DNA of 64,000 bases, taken from positions 2,855,231 through 2,919,230 of the forward strand of contig OX442429.1 of the NCBI GenBank assembly GCA_949361645.1, written 5' to 3'. This DNA comes from Spongilla lacustris (lineage: Eukaryota; Porifera; Demospongiae; Spongillida; Spongillidae). Made by a program: the position numbers and the translations under genes. This document shows positions 34,114-44,862 of the stretch, piece by piece (position 1 is the first letter of the stretch; every line of letters starts with the position of its first letter). The notes under the pieces are model-generated. The model worked only from the letters and a program-made list of their open reading frames with translations, was not told where the DNA came from and did not search any database.

Positions 34114-34602
34114 CAGGTTGACATAACCCACCCGTGCCTATTGCCATGTACATTACGTTTACGGTTATACCGTACTACGGCCGCGGCGTAAATAATTACG
34201 TAAACTTTTTTATGACCGCTACTGTATTTCTCAATCAGGGTGTTGTCATAATGTGCGTCAGGAGTACAGAGTGCACGGCCTCATTCTTATACTGGTTTCT
34301 GTATGCTGTGAACCTGTATACCATTGAGGAGTTGGAAAAGTCATCGTACACAGATATTTAAAGCTGGGTGCTCCAAACGGAGTAGCATATCTTCTACAAG
34401 AGATTTACACCTTTGGAGCGCTCGGTCATACGCAATCCTCAAGTTGTCTACACAGAAATGCGCACAACGAGCAAGGATGTCAGAGGTTTGACCCAGTCTT
34501 ACAATTACAGGTAATCTGTTGCTGTTGCAAGTCATTTTTGTCGCAAGTCCTTCCATTTGGCAGACACATGAAATGATTCAGCTCGACACAATGCTTTATA
34601 CG

Positions 34603-36189
34603 CAGGGATTTATCTGGCTTTTATTTATGATGGGTGGGTAGGCAGCCGGGCACGGGTGGGTTATGTCAACCATGGAAGCTATAATGTGTCATATGCGTGC
34701 CAGAATTCAATTGTGTACAATCAATTCATGAATGATTCATACTGTAGTAATAGTTACAAGTATAAAGTACAGCATACACAAATCGATTTCCAGTGTTCGC
34801 AAAAAACATAATGATGCAAAGTTGATGCAAAAACTATTTTACCCTGTAATTATGCCATAAAGAAAAAATTTGCATTAATATGTTTCCTATATGCCTCAAT
34901 AGGAATGTCTGGTCCCTCCATTTCACAGAAACGTAGGTCTTCCAAGTGTCCCTCAGTCAATTTCGCAGGTTTGTCAAAATTCTGCTCATTGAAAATGCTT
35001 CAGCAGAACTTGATGGCAACAGCAACAATCTGATTGCAGCAAGCCTTTGACAGTAGGGTTTATGACAAATGCAGTTAGGTTGATAGTAGGTATACGACGG
35101 AAGATGTTACACTCTGTTTCTATGCTGGAAGCTAAAACAGGATCAAGACCGAGAGCTGTGTGCATTGAACACCAGTTAATAGAAAGTTTCTGTTCTACCT
35201 TATTAGGAAGCTCCTTGGATAATGTTTTTACAGTATCACTGAGGAGGAGCTCTTCCATATTGTCTGCAATGCGATCTCTATGTTTGGTGCACTCTGCAAT
35301 AACTTTATCTAAGAGCTGATGATTAGCAGTTCTATCATGAAATGTACACCAACATTAGCTTCAATGATTGGAATATTGCCAAAAGCATCTTGAATGATTT
35401 TATCAACCAAAAAACCCTCAGTTGTTGCTCTTGTAGCATAAATGCAGTCTTTTATGCTAGATGATGATGCCTGAAGACCAGTACTTAGAAAGTAATTTTT
35501 ACTAATAGTTTTTGCATAAACACAACTATTGAATATGTTTCAAAAGAACTCATCCACTTGACATAACCTGTTGCCTCTGCTGCACTGCTATCATCACCAT
35601 TTGCAATGGTCATCAGAGACAACATAATTGCTTCATACCTGTTGACTAGTCAAATACGACAGCCATCGGGTGTCACCCGGAATAACAACCTTGAGGAATA
35701 CTTGACCTAATGCTTCCTGAGCAGATTAACGCCTACCGATAGGCCTAATGGTACTAATTAATACCTCTTATAGTACACAAGCTCATTGAAAAAGGCAACA
35801 GTTAAGACCCTTCGTCCTTATGCAACAGTGTGGCTAAAAGTGCAGTAGCGGTGACAATTAGTACACGTATAATCGTATGTGACATACGCTTTGTCATTCC
35901 TACGCGACCGCTTTACTCGATTCGTCTTTACTCTATCATGGCGAAAAATGTGACGCAAACAGCACATTACGTGTACTTTTTTGTGACCGCTAATGAATAC
36001 CTGGGGGCAGAGGGGATTATAACAATGAAATCATTTATAGTCATGCAGCGCATTGAAACGATGACGCCCGCAACCAATTAACTATAAAAAGCTGTAATAT
36101 AATTTTTACGGGTGTGTAAAGCCCAAAAGTCACGGGTGGGTAAGCCCAAAAGTTACGCGTGGGTAGCGGGTGGGTCAGATAAATCCCTG
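34603..36189. mobile_element. Element with CAGGGATTTATCTG ends inserted in the BEL/Pao relic
   Basis: CAGGGATTTATCTG at 34603 is inverted at 36176-36189. ATACG flanks both sides (ATACGCA if the ends are drawn two bases in). Each end has several GGGTGGGT words. The interior has a minus-strand open frame (35258-34986) with no recognised domain. CAGGG ends suggest hAT, but an 8-bp duplication cannot be shown. Confidence 0.65.
35843..35995. mobile_element. 153-bp MITE related to the 32227-34224 element
   Basis: The ends CAGTAGCGGTGACAATTAGTAC and CATTAGCGGTCACAAAAAAGTAC (read inverted) share the CAGTAGCGGTCA terminus. It is nested inside the CAGGGATTTATCTG element. Confidence 0.7.
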
Positions 36190-37199
36190 ATACGCATCAA
36201 TGCTTCCATGTGACTTTCTCCTTCTGGAGAGGTAGACGCAACCTCCAGGACAGCAGCTTCATCCCATCAACGGGACGCTTGATCTACACCCATGAGACAG
36301 CCGTTTGAATTGAAACTGAATCTCACTAACAGGGTGTTGTCGATTTGGTGGTGCTTTCGGTAACCATTTGATGTATCAGTTTGAACATTGCAGTCCTGTA
36401 GGGTGTCAAAAATGTATCATCGATAATCATTTTCGTAGCTGGTTCTTGTGGTATGAGGTATCTCTTTGATGCAAGAGTCAAATTTTGCCCGATCAGAGGC
36501 TCACAAATCAAGGGTCAGTAAGCATTGATATGACATTCATTCCATCTCTTGTACAGATACTGAAATCAACCGCATCACATAGTTAGGATCTTCCATCTTC
36601 AGCAACAAATGTCCGTACCACCAAAGTCTCAGTTCTCTTTGTTGGTAGCTTAAGAACGTCTCGTATCCTGCATGTGACGTAAGATCTGTGGCTCCCAGCA
36701 CCAAATAGCACATGTGTATTCTGAGTGACTGCAGGAAAGCCTGGTGTGCAAACCATTACATTCACTGTCGGAAGAAGAACTTATGTCAAGTCCAGAAACG
36801 TAAATTAGGAGGCTGTGATGTACTGGAAGCCATGGTTGTTTTTCATTACGCAGGAGTACTTAGGACTAGATGTCCCCTGGCTTCAATATTGTGTCGGGGG
36901 AATGCGACTGCCCACAGTAGCAAATATTCACTGCCAAGGAGTTACTAACAGCTACCAATGTTGATACAGTTGAACCGCCCTTGACTGACCTTCTGTTGGA
37001 CTGGCTATTGTCCACAACTATATCTGCAAGCTTCTAGATCTTCATCAATGTGTCAAGGTCCAGAATTATTCTGAGACCTGCTGATTGTCATACACAACTG
37101 CTTCAGTAGATGTTTCATCAAAATAGATGACAACATAGATATTAGAGTAATGGATTGGAGATACAGGACTATGAATCTCATTTGCTACACATTTCGCGG

Positions 37200-37640
37200 C
37201 TGCAATGCTTGCTACGGAGTACCCCATACAGAGCACCCTATATGTAAAGCACACAACTAAGGATTGGACCTTATGGCTGACAGCTATATCGTATATGGAG
37301 TGGATCCTATGGCAATAAGCTATAGAGTATCGCACAGCGGATTCTTCGGCAGAAGCTACAGAGTACCCTACAGTGGAGTGGACTCTACTGCAAATGCCCC
37401 ACAGCTAACAGGTACTATATTTAGTGTACCCTATGGCAATATCAATTGCACACGTGCATCAAATGCTGCAACAGCTCTGCTATGGAGTACATGTACCCCA
37501 CAGCAAACAATCAACTATTTAGTGGACCCCATGGCAAATAGCTATGGAGTACCCCACAGCAAACAACTATTGAGTGGACCCTATGGCAGAAAGCTACGGA
37601 GTAGTACCCCAAAGCAAACAGATACTCCTTTGTCATATTC
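37200..37640. repeat. Degenerate minisatellite, ~55-65 bp period
   Basis: Seven or so diverged copies of a unit combine GGAGTACCCCACAGCAAACA and GAGTGGACCCTATGGCA with an AGCTA(T/C)GGAGTA core. The plus-strand open frame across it is a by-product of the repeat. The preceding 36766-37199 holds no supported gene. Confidence 0.75.
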
Positions 37641-37931
37641 ACCATGTTGGCGAAGTAAAATGCAATGAATTGATCAAGTTACATAAGTTCAATGCATGTC
37701 ACGGCTGTTTCAGGCCCACACGGTTGTTTGCGACTGGAAACTAAGTCAACAATTAGATCAATTACGGTATTACCACATTATTAGGAAACCATAGCTGCTT
37801 CTGTGAAGATGAGATGTTTAGAAATGCTGAGGATTGTCAGTGGTAGGTGGAGAAGCATCTGCCCTTATCCAAAATGAGGTCCTCATCCTCAGTGATGAAG
37901 AGAGGCAATCTTTGTTGGATAAGGCAGCACC

Positions 37932-38510
37932 ATGCAGGTCTGCCCACCTGGCCTCCACATAATGTTGGGGATCTTCACTAAGATGTTCCATTTACTGGAA
38001 GCTTTATGCTGTCAGCTGTACTTGGAATTGGCACGTCAAACTACTGATTTCGACTCTTCCAGCTTTTCCACGTACAGTCAGGCACTGCAGAGGCTTCCAG
38101 TGCTCCAAGCAGACCTTGAAAACACCCAGCATTCCCAGGAAGTGTTGCAGCAGCAGGTTACAACATGTGGCCTTAGTTCATGGGGAGAAAAACCCTCTAG
38201 CTGTGGATCTGCTGAAACAATCTGCTGAAAAAAAGAAATCAGTGAAGGCACTTGTATGTAATGATCCAACACAATTTATATTAAGTTTATGTCCACTATA
38301 GGAAGTAGAAGTGGCCAAATGCACAGCACTTGTGAAAAGAGGGTATTCTGAAAATGAAGGGCCCTTTGTCAAGGCACTCGACACTGCATTGCAATTTGAA
38401 ACGACATCAGTATTTTGGAGTGGCATTTATCGGTATCCGTGTCATAAGGCATTTATCGGTATCCGTGTTCATAAGGCATTGAGGGTAAACTGTGCTATGC
38501 ACGAGCTATG
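37932..38510 (+). pseudogene. Relic of a transposon-associated protein gene
   Basis: Two blocks separated by an intron-like gap are visible. The first is VCPPGLHIMLGIFTKMFHLLE plus a coiled-coil stretch (37932-38150). The second, after a TAG near 38300, has GPFVKALDTALQFETTSVFW ending in IRVHKALR. I recall similar CPPGLHI...GPFVKxLD proteins linked to transposons in sponges and cnidarians, but cannot name the family. A 32-bp tandem duplication (TTTATCGGTATCCGTG, 38428-38480) breaks the second block. Confidence 0.35.
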
Positions 38511-38900
38511 AATAATTCACACTGAAAGAAATTTCTCAGGTATCCAACATCCATACTCTTTACATGTCAATTTCACAATTGGCAGAAGAGAAATTGCCCT
38601 TCCGATCTGCTGAGGTTGCTGGTCATGTTCGAACTTCATCACTACATTCTCCTTATATGGAAAATGCCAAAATACTATGTGATGGGAACTTCGTTGATGA
38701 AGCACAAGCACATGCATTAGACCAGGTAGATAAACAATGTTTAGTGTACATGTCAAATATTGCATTAATTTCATTTTGTACGTGATTAGGAGCAATCCGA
38801 CATGTGGTAGCGAGTGCGCGGGAGGGAGGGAGAATGTACTCTAATCCAGTTCCAGCCGCAATATTGTGCATGGTCCTATTGATCCTGGTAAGCCAAGAAC

Positions 38901-41900
38901 ATGTCTGAACAAATTGCGAAAAGGAAACGGATGCGGGCTGGGCATAAGGCGTCCACACAGCACTTCCATTAGTGGCAGTAGAGCCAGCACTGGATGCTAG
39001 AAGAGCATGAAAACTTCCAAAGGTGGAGCTGAAACGATTTGATGGACGACTAACAGATAAGCCACGTTTTGGGACATGTTTCGATCCTCGGTACATAACA
39101 ACGCTGAGCTCACAGACATTGATCGATTTAACTACTTGCACTCATTGCTTGGAGGCTCTGCGGCAAATGCCATCTCTGGTCTCTCACTGACTACTGCCAA
39201 TTACTCAGAAGCGATCACTATCCTCCAGAGGAGATTTGGCAACAAGCAACAGGTAGTCAATAAACACATGGATGCCCTCTTGGAACATGATGCTGTCACA
39301 TTGATGCGGGACCTCAAGAGACTTCGCCACATCTACGACCAGGAGACTTCGCCACATCTACGACCAGGCTGAAGGCCACATTAGGAGCTTGAAATCACTA
39401 GGTGTACCATCAGAGTCATATGGAAGCCTGTTAGCACCAATCCTGATGAAGCGGCTACCTCATGATCTTTGTGTCATCATCAGTAAGGAAGTTGGAGCAG
39501 AATCCTGGAATCTGGACAAGATGATGGAAGTTGCAGAAAAGGAGATAGAAGCATGAGAACGAGCAGCCATGAATGAAGAGACTTCCAACGCACAGATGAA
39601 GAGGCTCAGCCATGACCGACCAACAGCAGCTGCCCTAGTTGCGACTAATCCACACTCACTGAGCTGTTATTACTGTGGAGAACAGCACTTATCTACATCC
39701 TGTAAGAATGTCACAAGTCCAGAAGCCCATAAACAAATACTGCTGAAGGCTGGAAGATGATTTGTCTGCCTCAAGAAGGGACACGTCTCAAGAGATTGCA
39801 AATCATCCCTCAAGTGTACCAACTGTCGCGGTAGATATCACATTACCATCTGTAATGGCTTGAGAAGAACAAGTCCTCCCGTGTCAGACCCTTTAACTTC
39901 ATCCCATCAGACACAGCAACCTCGGACATCTAATTTGGCTGCAACTCAACAACCTAGGAGCAACAACTCTACCTTGTCGATGTATGTTGATGCGCGCACA
40001 CCTGTGTTATTGCAGATGGCTACTACCATAGTGTACAGCAAGAACAGACCAGCAGTCCCAATGAAGGCCAGGTTGATTCTTGACAGTGGCAGCCAGAAAT
40101 CGTACATATACGTACTAAGGAATGAGCTGAAACTACCATCGGAGCGGTCTGTGACTCTGTCAATTAAGACATTTGGCTCGGAGACTGAGAGGATGCAAAC
40201 ATGTGATGCCGTTGAGCTAGGACTGAAGACAAAATTGTGCTTGGATCTTGAACTCACTCTATATGTGGTACCTTTCATATGTGAACTACTATCTGGACAG
40301 CCAACAGACATCGCAGTGGAGCGTTTCAAGTATCTGTCTGGATTGGACCATGCAGACCCAGATGACTCAGATAACCTACCCATCAGTATCCTGATAGGTG
40401 CAGACTATTACTGGAAAGTGGTCACAGGCAGGATCATTCATTCATGGAAGGGTTGGACCCACTGCTGTTCAGACTAAGTTTGGATAGGTGCTGTCTGGAC
40501 CTGTTACTGGACTTCACGGATCTGCAACGATGAACACTCTTTGCTCTCATGTACTGAATGCGGGGTGTACTCCACAACAGGATCTTTCTGACCTCGATAA
40601 GAAACTCAAGCCTTTTGGGAGCTAGACAGCATGAGGATCAGGCCAGAAGAGGACTCGGTCTACAGTAGGTTTACTCAGAGCGTCACATTACAGCAGGGTC
40701 GCTACTGTGTTCGACTTCCGTGGAAGGAACCACACCCTCTTCCTGACAACTTTGATCTTAGCAAGAGAAGACTCTTTAATCTCCTGAAGCAACTCCAATC
40801 TCCTCCAAACATCCTAAGCCAATATGATGCCATAATACGGGACCAGATGAAGAGCGGTATTGTTGTGACAGTGATGTCAGCAGGTGATGGGCCAATCGCA
40901 GGAGTTCACTATATCCCACACCATGCGGTTGTCCGAGAGGACAAACAAACCACCAAGTTGCGAATCGTGTACGATGCCTCGGCGTGAAATGGTGGACCGT
41001 CTCTCAATGGCTGCTTGTACACTGGACCCACATTTGGTCAGAACATTTTGGACATCTTGCTTCTATTTCGTCTCTACTATGTTGCAGTGACTGCTGACAT
41101 AGAGAATGCCTTCTTAATGGTATCAGTTGCTGAGGAAGATCGTGATGCTCTGCATTCCCTGTGGGTAGAAGACATCAAAAGTCCTCTACCAAGGCTGGTC
41201 ATTGCTCGCGTGGTATTCGGTGTGTCATCTAGCCCGTTTCTTCTCAATGCCACCTTGCAATGTCACATTGAACGCTACAGAAGCAGTGACCCATCGTTTG
41301 TGGACATGTTTATCCGTTCTATCTATGTTGATGATCTGACATCAGGAGCGGACACTGAAGAGGAGGCTCTACTTTTGGCAATGAAGGCAAGGGAGCGATT
41401 GGGGGAAGCTGGCTTCAATCTCAGGAAATTTGTGACTAACCTCCCTGCACTCCAAAAACATTAGACATCTTCTGGAATCCCAGCACCATAAATCGAGGGT
41501 CACTGAGAATCCTGTCACATGCGACGATGAGTCATATACCAAGAATACCCTTGGAGACAAGTTCGAGGCTCCAGAATTTGTGAAGATGCTTGGTGTCAAG
41601 TGGAAACCACTGGATGATCAACTTGTGTGTGGCCTCAGCTCTCTCCTCCGTGACATCACTGCTATGAAGCGTACAAAGGGGAACGTTATAGGCCTGTCTG
41701 CAAGGATTTATGATCCTTTAGGTCTTTTTTCTCCTATCACTGTTCAGTTTAAGATGCTTTTTCAGGATGTTTGTGCGGCAAGGCTGAACTGGGACGAGAT
41801 GCTGTCAGGGGTGTTGTTGACCAAGTGGAATTGCCTGTTGTCAGGTCTGGAGCAATCATGGACATTCTGCATTCCTCGGTGCTACTTCGATAGTTTCACT

Positions 41901-42157
41901 GGAACTACTTCTTGTACCTGTACCCTGATCGGGTTCTGTGACGCATCGCAGGAGGCGTACGCTGCTGTGGTATTCCTGAGAATGAGGGCAGCGGATCAAT
42001 GTGTCACATGCCTAGTAGCATCTAAGACGAGAGTTGCGCCCCTACATGGCCATACGATTCCTCGTGTTGTCTGCACTCCTGTTAGCCCGTCTTCTAACCA
42101 GCATCACTATAGCATTACAACCTGAACAAAATTTGGGCCACCCACTTTCATTCTTTT
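38901..42157 (+). pseudogene. BEL/Pao retrotransposon gag-pol relic, truncated by insertion
   Basis: Order: gag start (ATG 38901, MSEQIAKRKRMRAGHK), DUF1759 gag (KLPKVELKRFDGRLTDK, then 39076-39372), zinc knuckle (FVCLKKGHVSRDC near 39760), DUF1758 protease (ILDSGSQKSYIY, 40075). RT runs 40631-41460 with FIRSIYVDDLTSG. Pao connection (MLGVKWKPLDD, YDPLGLFSP) and RNase H start (GFCDASQEAYAAVVF, 41930) follow. Frames are broken at several points, including a 25-bp tandem duplication (39318-39367), a TGA at 39554 and a TGA after YDASA (40985). The homology stops at about 42157 inside RNase H, exactly where the AT-rich viral-type block begins. Confidence 0.88.
39318..39367. repeat. 25-bp tandem duplication in gag
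   Basis: GAGACTTCGCCACATCTACG begins at 39318 and 39343. The second 25-bp copy shifts the gag frame. Confidence 0.95.
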
Positions 42158-42168
42158 TAAAACTTACC

Positions 42169-42798
42169 ATGTTTAATATGGTATTTGCGGCTCCCAATAT
42201 TTCTCTATTAAAAGGTAATTCTATTCAATGTGACGACGGTACAAATATTATAACTGCAGTTTTGCCTAGTGGTGCATACGGAGTTGGTAGCACAAACGAT
42301 CTAGGTAATGCAGTAGCAGCGGCATTGACGGCAGCAGATGCAACTTCGGCGGCAATAACTTTTACATCAACTTATAACGATGCTACAAATTTATATACCC
42401 TCAGCGGCACCAAGCCATTTAAATTAATATTTAATTTATCAACTAGCATAAAAAATCAATACGGTTCTGATAATAGTACAGCTGTGGCAACATCTCAGAC
42501 GGCAAGTAGGTATCCAAATTTATACGATAATTATTTTCAGGTGCAAATATATGCCGATAATGCTACAACTCAATATGTTAAGATACCATCAAATACGGGA
42601 GTAACACAATGTAGTTTTGTTGTTCCTAGGCGAGTAGATTTTGGCGGGCAGCTATCTTTAACACAATCGGACATAACATCGCAATACATGAGATTTAATC
42701 GGTGCCCAACCCAAATTTCTTGGAACCTGACCCGCCCCAACGGACAGCCCTTAGAGCAACAGTTAGATTGGACCGCAGTGTTTGAAATAGAAAAATGA
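42169..42798 (+). CDS. Candidate single-jelly-roll (penton-type) capsid protein
   Basis: 209 residues, Thr/Ser/Asn-rich and predicted beta-rich. The pattern is a charged-poor start, then IQCDDGTNIITAVLPSGAYG, then an Ala-rich helix (DLGNAVAAALTAA), then strands (YTLSGTKPFKLIFNL) and a C-terminal region ending WNLTRPNGQPLEQQLDW. The strand, PSGxY, then NAVxxAL layout resembles minor capsid proteins of Polinton-like viruses and virophages. This is a pattern-level resemblance only. The frame is open upstream into the BEL/Pao RNase H fragment, so a chimeric ORF runs from 42034. I chose the ATG at 42169 because homology to BEL/Pao ends before it. It appears intact. Confidence 0.45.
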   Translation: MFNMVFAAPNISLLKGNSIQCDDGTNIITAVLPSGAYGVGSTNDLGNAVAAALTAADATSAAITFTSTYNDATNLYTLSGTKPFKLIFNLSTSIKNQYGSDNSTAVATSQTASRYPNLYDNYFQVQIYADNATTQYVKIPSNTGVTQCSFVVPRRVDFGGQLSLTQSDITSQYMRFNRCPTQISWNLTRPNGQPLEQQLDWTAVFEIEK

Positions 42799-43061
42799 TT
42801 GATAACAAAGTTCGCATGAAATCATAACTTAAAATCCAAACCTTAAATTATGGGCTTCATATAAATCAGTCTTCAGTCGGGCCGAGGTGGGATAGCTGCC
42901 TCCACAACTAAGACAAACGTAAGGTGCCTTTATCCGTTCACCATAATCAGTTAAGCAAAAATAGCCACTGTCTTTTTCACTCCAATGAACTTTCAACTCG
43001 TGAAGATTAAGTTCATCCTCGGTGTCTCAATTCATTGCACACATCATGCACCAAATTTTCT

Positions 43062-43349
43062 TCATGGTATAGGCTTTCTTAACTTTATATTTTCTAGTGC
43101 CACTAAGTAAGCCCATTGTTCTTTTTTCTTTTCTTCTGAAATGACAGTTGCCATGATCTGATCATATGCAGCTGGCTTTATACTTTTCCCCACTTGCTTT
43201 GTTCTAAACATAACACGTTTCACACTCTTCTGTGGGGGTTTTGGCTTTGCAGCGTCTTTCAGCACCGACCGCAACACCTCATCTTTTGTCAGCTTTGGAG
43301 GCCTAAGTGACTCAAAATCCACAACGTCTTTAATTGTCCTTGCCATCAA
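43062..43349 (-). CDS. Small basic protein of the viral-type block
   Basis: 95 residues, Lys-rich (KPKPPQKSVKRVMFRTKQ) and no known domain. Its start overlaps the stop of the upstream minus-strand gene (43346-43666) by four bases, as in compact viral gene strings. Probably co-transcribed with the next two minus-strand genes. Confidence 0.5.
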   Translation of the reverse strand: MMARTIKDVVDFESLRPPKLTKDEVLRSVLKDAAKPKPPQKSVKRVMFRTKQVGKSIKPAAYDQIMATVISEEKKKEQWAYLVALENIKLRKPIP

Positions 43350-43666
43350 TTTACCATTGACTGAACAGGTTCTATTCCAGGAGTTGACTGCAAAGCAGGA
43401 GGAGGTTCTGGTAACGACTGAGAAGGAGCTGACGGTTGTTCTAATTTTGGTGGCTCGTGAACTTTTTTCATTTTATTATGCGTATATACGGCACTCATTG
43501 AACCAGCATAAATAAGCATAAATTGTATATAGGATGGTATTTTTTTACTGCCTGTAAAACCTGAATCTATAAGCGTCATTACTAAGGCTTTTCGGCAACT
43601 TACTTTTGTAACTTCGCTAAATCCTGTGACGTCATAACGAAACGAAATCAACATATTTTCTATCAC
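43346..43666 (-). CDS. Unknown protein with hydrophobic centre and proline-rich tail
   Basis: 106 residues. The middle (IQFMLIYAGSMSAVYTH) could span a membrane. The C-terminus is Pro/Ser/Glu-rich (PSAPSQSLPEPPPALQS). It overlaps its downstream neighbour by four bases and follows the 43672-44115 gene with a five-base gap. Function unknown. Confidence 0.5.
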   Translation of the reverse strand: MIENMLISFRYDVTGFSEVTKVSCRKALVMTLIDSGFTGSKKIPSYIQFMLIYAGSMSAVYTHNKMKKVHEPPKLEQPSAPSQSLPEPPPALQSTPGIEPVQSMVN

Positions 43667-43671
43667 TGGAT

Positions 43672-44115
43672 TTACATTATATCAGCTTGTTTCGGAGGAC
43701 AAGTTATATCTTCGCCGACACTAGCTTTCAATTCCTGTTCTATAGCTTGCAACTTTCCCAATTCGGCACCGTCGGCCAAAACTTTATCAACTTTTGATTT
43801 TAATTTTTTACTAAATACTGCACCATCCGTTTCAAAAACGGAATAAGATTCTCTCCATCTCCTAAGTCTTCCCATCAATAACAATTCTTCCTTATCGTCC
43901 TCTGCATTTCTACTATCTGCTTCGGCTTTAGCAATACTTTTCATAAAAGCTACATCCTGATGCTGAGGAAATGAAACACGAGGTGGTTGTGGTTGCAGCT
44001 GTTCCTTCTTTTCATCTTCCATTTCCGATTCGGAAGAGTCTGAATCCTTTTCGAATAGAACGCTATTTACTCCACTATCTGGCGGAATAATTTTGTTAAT
44101 ATTTTTGTACTCCAT
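43672..44115 (-). CDS. Acidic coiled-coil protein of unknown function
   Basis: 147 residues. The N-terminal third is acidic and Ser-rich (SDSSESEMEDEKKEQ), followed by helical heptad-like sequence (MKSIAKAEADSRNAEDDKEE) and a Lys/Glu-rich C-terminus ending CPPKQADIM. It diverges from the 44165 gene across a 49-base AT-rich gap that must hold both promoters. No family recognised; a structural or scaffold role is possible. Confidence 0.5.
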   Translation of the reverse strand: MEYKNINKIIPPDSGVNSVLFEKDSDSSESEMEDEKKEQLQPQPPRVSFPQHQDVAFMKSIAKAEADSRNAEDDKEELLLMGRLRRWRESYSVFETDGAVFSKKLKSKVDKVLADGAELGKLQAIEQELKASVGEDITCPPKQADIM

Positions 44116-44164
44116 TTTGAATATATATCTGCTATGATGTTACTATTACCAATATTAATCTAAT

Positions 44165-44473
44165 ATGGAAGCGAAAGAAGATTATTCTACCTCTGAATCC
44201 GAATTTTCCGATGAAGAAATCTCTACCGAGCCAAAAGTGCCCAAATCCCAGCCAATCGCTGTCGAGAAATCTTCATCCACCCCAGACTCAAGAGAAATCG
44301 ACAAGTCAATAGCTGTCGACAAATCTCTTCCTAAGGATCAAACTCCTGGTCAAGTCCTCTCGAAAGATATTGAAAAAACACCTCCCCAGAGCAAATTTAA
44401 GGTAGATAGTTTGGCATATTATAAGGACCAAGCGAGGACCTTGGGCATCAAAGGTTTTTCGAAAAAGAGTTAA
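44165..44473 (+). CDS. Acidic protein ending in a SAP-like helix
   Basis: 102 residues: a long low-complexity Ser/Glu/Lys/Pro stretch, then VDSLAYYKDQARTLGIKGFS. That last part has the spacing of a SAP DNA-binding motif (LKxxAxxLGIKGxS). The stop at 44471-44473 cuts the motif; the following bases (KVLKELIAQKLNP) continue it in another frame. A frameshift in an originally longer gene is therefore likely. Confidence 0.45.
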   Translation: MEAKEDYSTSESEFSDEEISTEPKVPKSQPIAVEKSSSTPDSREIDKSIAVDKSLPKDQTPGQVLSKDIEKTPPQSKFKVDSLAYYKDQARTLGIKGFSKKS

Positions 44474-44823
44474 AAAGTATTGAAAGAGTTAATCGCTCAG
44501 AAGCTAAATCCTGAGAAAGTTAGCTCAGTAAATTCTGAAGAAGTTTCGAGTGTTGTCGAGCTATCTACAAACTATCTGAAGAAGACTTGACCAGGACTCC
44601 TCCCGCCGATAAAGAAATTTCGAGTGTTGTCGAGCCAGACGCCAGAGAAAAATCGATAATTAGCAAGCTAAATGGCCAGCTATGTGACCAACTTCGGCAA
44701 ATGTGTAGAGATTGCTCGCCCAGAATTACTATATCAAAATACGATAGTTCTCTGAAAATGACCCGACCAAAAAATAAAGAAGAATTGATCAAAGACCTAA
44801 CTGTTTATTGTCTAGAGCATTAA
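44474..44823 (+). CDS. Second SAP-like segment, probably the 3' half of the broken gene
   Basis: After the broken frame the sequence continues with SSVNSEEVSSVVELS and a stop (44588). It then continues, in the frame from 44587, with PADKEISSVVEPDAREKS and LRQMCRDCSPRI, ending ELIKDLTVYCLEH. The EEVSSVVEL/KEISSVVEPD words recur, so two similar modules lie in tandem. The current reading needs two frame changes. The open part alone is 78 aa. Confidence 0.35.
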
Positions 44824-44862
44824 TTTAAACGATAAATCTCATAAAAGTATTGACATAAAAAA

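Larger units (their letters stand above)
32227..34224. mobile_element. TA-flanked element with CAGTAGCGGTCA termini, ~2 kb
   Basis: The left end is TA-CAGTAGCGGTCATAAAAAAA. The right end is its inverse followed by TA (34225-34226). Terminal inverted similarity extends about 55-60 bases, including GTTTACGTA and the CCG/CGG-rich words. The interior shows no transposase and contains later material: the G23/C23 hairpin, GC-rich satellite-like sequence around 33630-33725 and a duplicated retroelement piece. Related short copy: 35843-35995. Confidence 0.8.
34340..36765 (-). pseudogene. BEL/Pao-like retroelement relic (protease region)
   Basis: A minus-strand segment 36765-36583 reads GFPAVTQNTHVLFGAGSHRS and VLKLPTKRTETLVVRTF. 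This is the DUF1758-type BEL/Pao protease pattern, with GAGS in place of the usual DSGS. A downstream piece 36511-36326 holds ICEPLIGQNLTLASKRY, the sequence that follows that protease. The frame then continues across the 34603-36189 insertion: the coding flanks MEALMRIK and HCVELNHF rejoin if the insertion is removed. It ends at 34341. The copy has stops and frameshifts and is dead. Confidence 0.6.

Noticed and set aside
37264..37668. Possible repetitive secreted protein
   Set aside because: The frame follows a degenerate minisatellite with no start context or conserved residues.
38653..39141. 162-residue minus-strand ORF
   Set aside because: Antisense of the BEL/Pao gag start.
39946..40383. 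145-residue minus-strand ORF
   Set aside because: Antisense of the BEL/Pao protease region, which has the clear DSGS motif on the plus strand.
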